Of a DNA stretch of 64,000 bases, positions 26,048 to 33,769 are shown in pieces (positions within the stretch are counted from its first letter, which is position 1; each line of letters starts with the position of its first letter). Source of the DNA: Scardovia wiggsiae F0424 (GTDB taxonomy: Bacteria > Actinomycetota > Actinomycetes > Actinomycetales > Bifidobacteriaceae). The stretch lies in assembly GCF_000269605.1 (NCBI RefSeq), contig NZ_AKCI01000001.1, positions 868,001 to 932,000 of the forward strand. Direction: 5' to 3'. The notes below the pieces were generated by a model. It did no database searches, was not told the origin of the DNA, and worked only from the letters and a program-made list of their open reading frames with translations. The position numbers were made by a program, and so were the translations under genes.

Positions 26048-27232
26048 AGTATGTCCTTTACATATCCCAGCTCAGATCAGCAGCCTGGGCTTGTGGTCAC
26101 CGTCACGACTCTACACTCTTTCTTCGACCTAATAGTTCGCTGGGAGTACACGGTGGCGCCGAAGCACCGCTTCCGCAAGTTTGTCGTGGTCAGTAACCGC
26201 CAGCGCTACGAGGAGCTGGTAGCTCAGCGCGGCGAGACCAGTGTCTGGTACCGCCGCCCCATACCGGGCTTCGACGTGAGTGACCCCGAGGTGTTCTCGC
26301 TGGAGCAGTTCACCATCGATGGTGTCGATGTCGCCTTCCAGCGCCACGCTGACAGCACCTCACAGGTCTATGTGGTCGATCTGGGCGACGAGATCATCCG
26401 GGCAGGCAAGCCGGTGGTCGTGGCTTTCCGGTTCCGTACCAGGACCCGCCAGCAGGGGCATGTCGTCCACATCGACATTGACCGGCCGACCAGAGGACTG
26501 GACATCGAGTTTCACTATGGCGATGCGGCTGTCGCCGAAGCCAGGATGCTTGACTTCGCCTCGATCGGTGAGGGAGGACGTGTCGAAGACGATCGCGGTA
26601 CTCAGACGCTGCGCTACCGCTACGACGGCTGGCTGTTCCCCAGAGCCGGCCTGGTCTTCTTCTGGAGCCTTCCAGAGGCCGGCGCCCCAGCGAGGACGAG
26701 ACTCAGCTACCCCATCATGGCACCACAGACGCCAGCGACACGCATCCCGTCCATGACTACTGGCGTACCAGCAAGCGACAGCGACCCTCAGCACAAGACA
26801 CCCGTTCAACCAAGGCGGCCTGAGCGGGCATGCTCGTGCCGGACCGGTGGGATGACCCACCTCACGGTTCAGTCGCCGCCCATAGCGCTCACCTCCTTGA
26901 TCGGCCGGATCGGGCAGCAGCAGGATACATCGTCTTTAGACTCATCGTCTCTGGATCGAAAGTCATGGGGCCTATGGGATGTGGTGGTGCCCAGCCTCAG
27001 CCCCAAGTCGCCGCTCTCCGCCATCACTGGCGAGTTCGGTAGGCGGGTGCGCCTGCGCCGCGAGGAGCTGGAGCTGTCCCAGGAGAAGCTGGCTGAGCGC
27101 TGCGAACTGCACTGGACCTACATCGGCCAGGTCGAATGTGGTCAGCGCAACCTCAGCCTGCACAACATCGTGCGTATCGCCAAGGGCCTGGTCAGCGATC
27201 CAGGGGAGTTGGTGCGAGGGTTGGGAGCGTAG
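26043..27232 (+). CDS. Hypothetical beta-rich protein with C-terminal XRE helix-turn-helix (possibly two genes)
   Basis: One uninterrupted frame. The first ~245 residues (for example VTVTTLHSFFDLIVRWEYTV, RPTRGLDIEFHYGDAAVAEA, FPRAGLVFFWSLP) resemble the C-terminal domain that follows an HTH in some Streptomyces regulators, so the true N terminus may be missing. Then comes a Pro/Ser-rich stretch without structure. The last ~80 residues are an XRE HTH: FGRRVRLRREELELSQEKLA, LHWTYIGQVECGQRNLSLHN. A separate regulator starting at a GTG near 26981 is plausible. The 5' end overlaps the divergent gajA start, suggesting that gajA arrived beside and truncated this gene. Confidence 0.5.
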
Positions 27233-27435
27233 AGGCTCGCCACATCAGCCACGCCTTCACTGATGTCCTGGGTGTGCACCGTACCTCCATGGGTGGTGTT
27301 GAACGAGGAGAACGTAACCTCACCCTGCAGAGTTTGGAACGCATCGCTGCTACACTGCACATCGATCCGACGGAGTTGTTGCAGCGGCGAGGAGAGCAGT
27401 CCGAAGTCAAGACCCCTCGTCACCCATCTCGGTAA
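27233..27435 (+). pseudogene. 3' half of a second XRE regulator
   Basis: Directly after the stop at 27232 another frame encodes DVLGVHRTSMGGVERGERNL and SLERIAATLHIDPTELLQR, the last three helices of an XRE domain, and ends at 27435. The first helices and a start are absent. It is similar in pattern to, but not a copy of, the HTH just upstream. It is a remnant joined to the neighbouring regulator. Confidence 0.6.
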
Positions 27436-27479
27436 AAAAACTCATTTTACCCGTTCAACCCAAAAGAAAAGAGGATGTC

Positions 27480-28053
27480 ATGGATCCCGTCCTGGAAAAG
27501 CTCCTGGCAGATCTTGCTTTGATTGCCGCCAGAAATACTGCTTCAAGTATATCAACAAAAGTATCAGCCATCCGGGCCAAAAAACAGGATGCACAAGCAA
27601 TCAATGAACTGTGCGAGATAATTAACGACCTCGTTTCCGACAGAGAACAGCTTCTCGGGATCTCGCGCGGTCTTGAAGAACAATTCACTGCGCAGCACAT
27701 TAGCGACGATGAGATCCGACATCTCATCGAAACGGTCATCCCCGCCATCAAGAACTTTATATCAAAGATTGGTGACGAGTCGGCGCTTCAGGCGATAGAC
27801 CAATTCACCCCCGTTGCTCTCTACAGACATGCTGGCAGTTCTCCAGACAGTCGGATTCAACTACTGTGCAGCGATCGGAGAGCCGCTCACGGAACTTCTT
27901 CGCTCCTTTATCCTCTCCAAAACGACACCCAGCACTGAAGAAAGGCGGGAATTGGAGTTAGAATCAATCAAGCAGCAGACTGAATTGCTACGTATGGTCA
28001 ACGACCCGAAGGCTCACGCGCGGTATAGAAAACTGTCGACCGACACAATTTAA
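27480..28053 (+). pseudogene. Helical hypothetical protein, one-base frameshift (array gene 1)
   Basis: An ATG with GAGGA upstream opens MDPVLEKLLADLALIAARNT and a long helical, coiled-coil-prone protein (EIINDLVSDREQLLGISRG, DDEIRHLIETVIPAIKNFI). At FTP a run of five C (27808-27814 region) carries one base too many; with four C it would continue LLSTDMLAVLQTVGFNYCA and end KAHARYRKLSTDTI at 28053, about 190 residues. No membrane segment or known catalytic motif is seen. I have seen similar helical proteins in mobile regions but cannot name a function. It heads a same-strand array with the next two genes. Confidence 0.55.
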
Positions 28054-28106
28054 ATGCTCTTCAACAGAGTGTTCACTCTCTCGGCCGGTGGTGTACCATC
28101 TACGAT

Positions 28107-28564
28107 GTGCATCTCCCCGCCACCCTCAACGTTCCCAGTGCCGTGAAGCACCGACGGACCTACGTCGGCCTCGACCATGTGACAGGCAAGGTCGCAGGGC
28201 TCGGTGTGCCGGGCTTGGTTTTGATCATCGCGATGGGCGCGACCGGCTACACTGGCGCCGCCGTGCTAACTGCTGCCCTGGCTGCGCTTGGTCCTGGGGT
28301 ATGCTCGGCGGCATTGTGACGTTTGGATTTGGCGTACTGATTTCGGACGCTGGCGACAGGTACGGTATTTCCGCAATCGTGCTGGCCGTCGTTAAAGAAC
28401 TACACCGTCGCGGCGAAACGAAGGAAACGATTATCGACAAGGTCGAGCGGATGCCGCTGTCGCTGGGCTTGAAGGCTGCGATCACGCAGATACTCGATGA
28501 ACTCGAACCTGTTTCTGGGGAAGAGCTAACGTTAGACGACACACCTTCTACTAGCAGGGCGTGA
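28107..28564 (+). pseudogene. Small two-helix membrane protein, one-base frameshift (array gene 2)
   Basis: It starts MHLPATLNVPSAVKHRRTYV. A helix GKVAGLGVPGLVLIIAMGAT, then GAAVLTAALAALGPG; one G is missing in the GGGG near 28297, after which GMLGGIVTFGFGVLISDAGD and a charged part (VVKELHRRGETKETIIDKVE, RMPLSLGLKAAITQIL) follow in the next frame to 28564. The joined ~152-residue protein matches a widespread small membrane family with the Gly-rich GMLGGI motif and a C-terminal 'VKEL..KG.SKEEI' helix, function unknown. It ends 1 nt before the next ATG (TGACATG), so the genes are coupled. Confidence 0.55.
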
Positions 28565-28565
28565 C

Positions 28566-29435
28566 ATGACCAGACATCGAAAGTCTGATGGCCGCTATGA
28601 GCTGCTGCTGCACTTCAGGCGGTACAGTAGCAGCTCGGTGGTGGCCAGCTTGAGGCGCACGCATGAGGTGCGAACTGAACGCATCCGCCCCATCGACGAA
28701 CAGTTTCCATACTGGTTCGATGGTGTTGATGAGGTGATGGCCGGACTACAGTCTATCCGGTCGAAGACAGCCTGTAACGAGCTCAAGACGCTACTCGGTC
28801 GTGTTGAGGACGAAGTGCTTCGCAGCATCGAAGCTATCCTCAGGGATGCTGAACAGACGCTCAATGACTCTTCTCGTGTCTTGATGGAGATCGAGGTCCT
28901 CCTGATGGAGTGGGCGCTCGATCCTAGCCGCATCGAGAGGCGGGGTAAAGCTACTGAACATGAGCGACACTCGACATACGGCTTCGGCAAAGTGCTTCAG
29001 CGCGTTAAGCAAAAGCTGAAGGTTGATGATGGTCTGGATATGCCGGAACGGAAGGAATACGACATTCATTCGCAGGCGCTTCATCCGTCGCCAGGGACAG
29101 CCGACAGACTCCTGGACACATTCGAGCATCAGACATCGGAGGTGGTCGCGCATGTTGGACGTATCTTCCGTAGAACACTTGACGCTGTGCGTACCTCCGG
29201 ATCTCCGGAAGAGATCGCAGAGGAAGAGATCCTTTTCCCTGGAGAGGCATGGGAGCGTCTTTATCGGGTGTTCATTATCCAGCGAGATTACTATCTCGCA
29301 GCCATGCTGGCGTCGCGAGGAATGCGTATGATGCCTCGGCAACCGCACCCAAAAGGTACGCAGCGAGTGGTTCCAGTTGACTCAGGCTACAGCAAGGGCG
29401 CGTCATTCTTCAAGCAGATCACGGAGACCTCTTGA
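28566..29435 (+). CDS. Hypothetical helical protein (array gene 3)
   Basis: The intact 289-residue frame starts MTRHRKSDGRYELLLHFRRY and is charged and largely helical (GRVEDEVLRSIEAILRDAEQ, VLMEIEVLLMEWALDP). The C-terminal third contains LFPGEAWERLYRVFIIQRDY and ends hydrophilic. I recognise no enzyme motif and no membrane segment. Its start is coupled to the small membrane protein. It is the only unbroken gene of the three-gene array; the next gene is convergent. Confidence 0.6.
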   Translation: MTRHRKSDGRYELLLHFRRYSSSSVVASLRRTHEVRTERIRPIDEQFPYWFDGVDEVMAGLQSIRSKTACNELKTLLGRVEDEVLRSIEAILRDAEQTLNDSSRVLMEIEVLLMEWALDPSRIERRGKATEHERHSTYGFGKVLQRVKQKLKVDDGLDMPERKEYDIHSQALHPSPGTADRLLDTFEHQTSEVVAHVGRIFRRTLDAVRTSGSPEEIAEEEILFPGEAWERLYRVFIIQRDYYLAAMLASRGMRMMPRQPHPKGTQRVVPVDSGYSKGASFFKQITETS

Positions 29436-29577
29436 AGTATGTTTGGTTGTTAGCGGGGTTGCCACAACTCGACAAGACTCATGACGGATGCCCGCGAACT
29501 CCACGGACTGTTGTGGACATGGGAAGCGAGCTGTCGATGGGGGCCGAGCCGCTGCCATCGACACAATCCCTATCCGC

Positions 29578-30261
29578 CTATTCTTCAATCATACCCTTCA
29601 CGGCGCCATTGGCTATCGCCGTCGTAACGGCTACAGCCATTGGGTTAGAAGTGAAGACTGATAGCTTCTCACGAAGCTTTTGCCAGACACTCGAGGAATC
29701 TTTGCTCATCGACTGGTCTGCTGCGACAAGGAACTCCAGTTCCGTGATGGCTCTACCCAGATCGAATATCTCGACGATTTCGAAATCATCAAGACAGGAG
29801 CGGACATGCTCTAGCATTCTCAGGATGTGAACCCGGAGTCGTTCGTCCAAATCGTCATCATTTTTAAGTGCTGTGGCAACCTCAACGAGTAGTTCATTAA
29901 TGCGAGATACGTTCGGATCCAAACGGCAGTAGCCTGACATTTCGATCATTGGAATAAGGGCCTTAAGCATAGGCATACTATCCAACGTGGATGACGTGTT
30001 TTGCCAGGAGTATCCATAGTGCAGCACCGACCTCAGCCAAGCACCTCAAGCATCTTTGTACACCGTCATCTCGTGCCCGGCACCGCTTAGACTCTCCAGA
30101 ACTTCACGCAATGCCAACAGATGTCTAACTGCAGCACAGATTTCTTCGATACCCTCCGGTTCGCCCAACTTGCGTTGAGTATCAGCGCGACCAGGGCGTG
30201 ACGACCATGTTTCAAACAATGCAAGAAGCTCTTTGGCTGGATTGGTGGCAGGCATTGACAA
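29578..30261 (-). pseudogene. Helical hypothetical protein interrupted by an in-frame TGA
   Basis: From the ATG at 30261 the frame reads MSMPATNPAKELLALFETWS, then GIEEICAAVRHLLALREVLE to VYKDA and a TGA at 30046-30048. The very same frame continues without shift: GAWLRSVLHYGYSWQNTSST, LDERLRVHILRMLEHVRSCL, IFDLGRAITELEFLVAADQS to 29578. Related actinobacterial proteins, as I remember them, have an uninterrupted W/Y-rich segment here, so the TGA is most likely a nonsense mutation. The whole would be ~227 residues. A late hydrophobic stretch (SNPMAVAVTTAIANGAVKG) ends the protein. Confidence 0.6.
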
Positions 30262-30334
30262 GAGTCTCCTAAATTCTACTATGCTAAGCAGATGATTGGA
30301 ACGCAGGGCAGAAGCAAGGCGGCGTACCTTGAAG

Positions 30335-31174
30335 TTAGGCTAACTGACACCCTCTTCTATCCGCCTGCCACATTATAAGCAAAGAAATAGTGTTGCAAAC
30401 GCAGTATAATGACGCCGACAGCAATGCACCGCCGGTAACAACTACAGAAAACAGTTTTACCAAAGACATGGATGAACTAAAAGTTGCCAATACGCCACTC
30501 AGAAATACGAAAAGCGAGATGATGCCAAAAGTTAGTCTACTACGAACGCAAACAAGAGACGCGATATCATGCTGGAGATCGCGAGTGAGGAATGCCGCTC
30601 CCATTGCGAGCAGCCCCATGATACTAGTTGGGAATATTGATATTTTTTGATCGCAGAGAAGAGAAATTAGAACTTGGATGAGACATGCAATATAAGCTCC
30701 TGATAGTAGCGTTGAAGGCATAATAAATGCGGTTCGTCGCGGCATATAAATCAACTGCAGCCGAATCGCTCTTTCATCGACGCCATTCTCCGAACTCCGT
30801 ACTAACTCAATCAATTGCGGTGTGAGGACAGAGCGGATATCCTTGCTGTCGTAATGGATTTTTGGATCCCGTCGATCAATAAGACAAACTTTTGACATTT
30901 TCATGCCGGGGGGCGCTTCAACCCTAACATGTACACGTCGATCCTAGCCGTCAAATCCTGTGGCCCAGACGTCGTGCTTATAGCCAGATCTCACCGGCTT
31001 TAGAGGCCCAGGCTCGAAATCGTTTGCGTACGTGAGGCGACAGCTAATTACCTGCAAGTCGACATCTTGCTTGACGTCGACATAAACCAGAAAAATGTAA
31101 GAGTGGATGAACGCGCTTAACAGTTCCTTATCAACTCGCTCCATGAACTCACTCCAACAGGCGAAACGACGCAT
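30335..31174 (-). pseudogene. Multi-pass membrane protein interrupted by an in-frame TAG
   Basis: An ATG at 31174 opens MRRFACWSEFMERVDKELLS, leading to HDVWATGFDG and a TAG at 30944-30946. The same frame continues DRRVHVRVEAPPGMKMSKVC, then LIDRRDPKIHYDSKDIRSVL and four to five membrane segments (IACLIQVLISLLCDQ, SIMGLLAMGAAFLTR, IISLFVFLSGVLATF, LFSVVVTGGALLSASL) to 30335. Reading through gives ~279 residues: a soluble N-terminal domain and a membrane C-terminal half. The sense on both sides of the stop argues for a nonsense mutation. Function not recognised. Confidence 0.6.
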
Positions 31175-31228
31175 CTTCGCCCACTGAGATGCTGTTAGAC
31201 TACGTTCCTCGAGGTTGGCTCAAAAATC

Positions 31229-32100
31229 CTAAATTGTTCGATGAATCGTGTTGAAGCGAGTCACATCTGAGTTCGCAAGAGTCTCATACAACTCAGATGA
31301 AAGTGATTCAAACGCAGCGACATACTGTTTTAGCAGAAGAGCGAGATCAGCGCTCGCCATCAAAATATTCTGAGCGAACTGCGTATTTTCACTGCGAGTC
31401 GCTACAGGCAGGCGACCACCAGTACCGCTCTTAGCATCTACAGTGACAAAATTTCCATCCCTCGGGAGTGGCGAGCGCGGTTGAAACCATAGATAATTCC
31501 AAAATTCTATTCGAAAATGTTAGGTTGACAGGAGATACATCAGTCCTCATCAAAAATGTAAGGGAAAAAGGGTGGATTATCCACAAAAGCGGCCTTGCTT
31601 GCCCTCATCCCTTCTTCTTGGTCGCGGAGTCCCCGTGGGACTCGAGTTGCTCTGCTCGCCTGTTCCTGGAATCGAAGCAGTCGATTGTCTAAATCTGCAA
31701 TAAAGGCCTGCGGATCAGCATCGAAATCAGCAAGTTGGTCGGCAACATCTTGGGTGGCAACTGATTCAACTATGGCCTGCGCGCCCATCTCTTTACCCCG
31801 TTCTTGGTCATGAGATTTAATCTCATCAATAGCCTTTGGTCCACTGTCTTCATGACATGCGCAATCGCGTGCGCGTTGTTCGGTAACATACGTCGCCGGG
31901 TTCAGCGGTTACCTGCGACCAGCTCTCGGTCGTCGCTTCGTTTTTTGGAGTATATCCTCGTTCCATACACTCCACATATACCAAGAATGGCGCATTGAGT
32001 CAATGAGGGTGACTGCAAAATCAGTGTTGTTCTGGGTGTTGTGGGAGTAGATGGTTGGTTCGATAAACGCCATATATTTCAGTGGCGTGGTGTGAGGAAT
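31229..32100 (-). pseudogene. Heavily frameshifted hypothetical protein
   Basis: Protein-like segments succeed one another in changing frames on the minus strand: CAFIPHTTPLKYMAFIEPTI and DFAVTLIDSMRHSWYMWSVW (about 32085-31950), ELVAGNR, LNPATYVTEQRARDCACHED, MGAQAIVESVATQDVADQLA, AAFVDNPPFFPYIFDED, DVSPVNLTFSNRI, EFWNYLWFQPRSPLPRDGNF, VTVDAKSGTGGRLPVATRSE, ending FNTIHRTI at 31229. Joining needs at least four one-base shifts. The result would be a ~290-residue soluble protein that I do not recognise. No start is certain. From here to about 32350 nothing else is convincing. Confidence 0.5.
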
Positions 32101-32353
32101 AAAAGCGCACCGATTGCGTCCGAACGACCCCCCCCCGGGCTGTCGTTCGGCGTACCGAGTGTCCACTCGGTCGTTCCATCGTGCGTTCATTTCGCTCTGT
32201 CTCGCATCGTCGCTCGTTGTGTGGCGACTTGGTTGTCGTCAGTGTAAGTGCGAGGGTGACCTGCTGGATGACGCCATGCCGCGGCGATGGGCGCCCTGCC
32301 AAGTCTCCTGGCAGAGTCCAGGCCCAACCACTGAGTGCCACTCACACCTCACC

Positions 32354-32931
32354 TCACCCCCGTAGCACCTTCCGCGCCGTGTCCTTGCTGATGCCGAGCT
32401 GCTGGGCTGTGCCCTTGACGGTCCCGATCGTCTGGTAGGTCTGACGAACCCGCTGGCAGAGGGCCTCGTCCTGGAGGCTGGTCCGCAGCGTCAAGCCCGC
32501 CCGCTTCAGGTGGGTGGCCACCGTTTCGCGGTGGAAGCCGAACTGCTGGGCGATCTCCTTGACCGTACAGCCGCTGCGATGCAGCTGGACCATCTCATCG
32601 ACGACCTCAGGCCTCAGGCGGCGGTTGATGCGCCGAGGGGCGGGTCCAGAGGGCTTGTCTGCGCCGTCTGAGGATGTGGTAGCACTGGCCTCCGCCTGGC
32701 GCACCGCCTTGGCGTCACCGCGCATCGAGCGGCGAGCAGCCCCTCCAGCGGTGTCTCCCTCCGGCGGCAGTCCCCACCAGCCATGTCCTGCTGCTGCACC
32801 TGCTGGAGCTGCCGCACCACCTCTAGCACATGCTGCATCACGTAGCGCCAACACTCGTCCCAGAGGTTTGAGTGCGATAGGGCTGGGCCGACCTGCATGG
32901 GGGGTACCTTCAGTGCCTCCCTGTTTTCCAT
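32354..32931 (-). pseudogene. Helix-turn-helix protein, resolvase/invertase-like C terminus, frameshifted
   Basis: An ATG at 32931 opens MENREALKVPPMQVGPALSH, then ECWRYVMQHVLEVVRQLQQV. Around 32770 the sense moves to another frame (RSMRGDAKAVRQAEASATTS), followed by two helix-turn-helix-like parts: NRRLRPEVVDEMVQLHRSGC, TVKEIAQQFGFHRETVATHL and TVKGTAQQLGISKDTARKVL. The HTHs resemble the DNA-binding tail of serine recombinases, but no catalytic domain is present. It is the last gene of the GC-rich island; backbone-like sequence resumes at about 32940. Confidence 0.6.
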
Positions 32932-32951
32932 TTTCAGAGCCGTTTGTTTTG

Positions 32952-33422
32952 TTATTTTAGGCTTCCTGCCTTTAATCGGTAAATATCTAAAGTACTGTCC
33001 CTCCCCAAAAAAATAAAACCATTACGTTCAGCAATCCTTTTCGTTATTCCCTGCCCGGGGCTGCACTCAATAACCAGATACCCTGTCTTCTCTCCCGCAT
33101 ACGCTACCAATGCTTCAGTAAGTTCCTGGGCATATCCTTTTCCCCATTCATCTTTTCGCAGTACCCACCCTATCTCATAAGATTCCTCATCATATGGATG
33201 GAAAATGACATAACCGATAAATTTTCCACGCCAATCATCAACGGCATAGATCAGAGGCGGCCGGGAAAGCCCCGCCTGATTGAGGAGCAGCGCTGTTTTA
33301 TCTTTTGAGTAAGGCTTCTCAAGATATCTCATCACCTCCGCATCAGACAGGAGCTGATAAAGGCTTTCGGCATCATCCTGCCTGAAATCCCGGATGACCA
33401 GCCTTCTGGTTCTTATCTGCAT
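32952..33422 (-). CDS. GNAT family N-acetyltransferase (RimJ/RimL-like)
   Basis: The 156-residue protein starts MQIRTRRLVIRDFRQDDAES, the typical RimJ/RimL entry, and has YEIGWVLRKDEWGKGYAQEL with the acetyl-CoA pyrophosphate loop, then IAERNGFIFLG, the usual penultimate helix and strand. The substrate could be a protein N terminus or a small molecule. It marks the return to lower-GC sequence just outside the island. The gap from 33423 to 33769 holds palindrome copy 2 and otherwise nothing recognisable. Confidence 0.85.
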   Translation of the reverse strand: MQIRTRRLVIRDFRQDDAESLYQLLSDAEVMRYLEKPYSKDKTALLLNQAGLSRPPLIYAVDDWRGKFIGYVIFHPYDEESYEIGWVLRKDEWGKGYAQELTEALVAYAGEKTGYLVIECSPGQGITKRIAERNGFIFLGRDSTLDIYRLKAGSLK

Positions 33423-33551
33423 TCAGCGGCCTCACACATGTTTTGTTATCTGTTTATTATTTACTATTTTGTTTTTGATCCGTTTTTCATTCTAACAGCA
33501 GCCCTGCGGACATATCCCATCGATATCCCGCCGCGCCGTGTTCTCACCCTC

Positions 33552-33633
33552 TGGTGGTAAAACACGCAGATACAAAAACTATTTTGGCAGTTTTCCACAT
33601 TTTTTGTTTTCGTATCTGCGTGTTTTACCACCA
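33552..33633 (+). repeat. 82-bp dispersed palindrome, copy 2
   Basis: It has the same arms as the copy at 5326, with one change in the right arm (TTTTCGTATC). The central TTTTCCACA is at 33591-33599, 39 nt from the left end. It is intergenic, upstream of the DUF4037 gene. Confidence 0.9.
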
Positions 33634-33769
33634 GAGGCTGCATATCAGTGACAGCTTTACACTGGAAGCAGCTTCGCAACGGCAGCAGCTGCACATCATT
33701 ATTGGATAGCCGCATGCTGCCTTCCACCGCTGCGTGCTGCAATACCTGTAATCATCGTCAGGCGATACC

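Noticed and set aside
30046-30048. TGA as selenocysteine codon
   Set aside because: No selenoprotein family is recognised, no suitable hairpin was seen behind it, and the neighbouring gene is interrupted by a TAG, so nonsense mutation is simpler.
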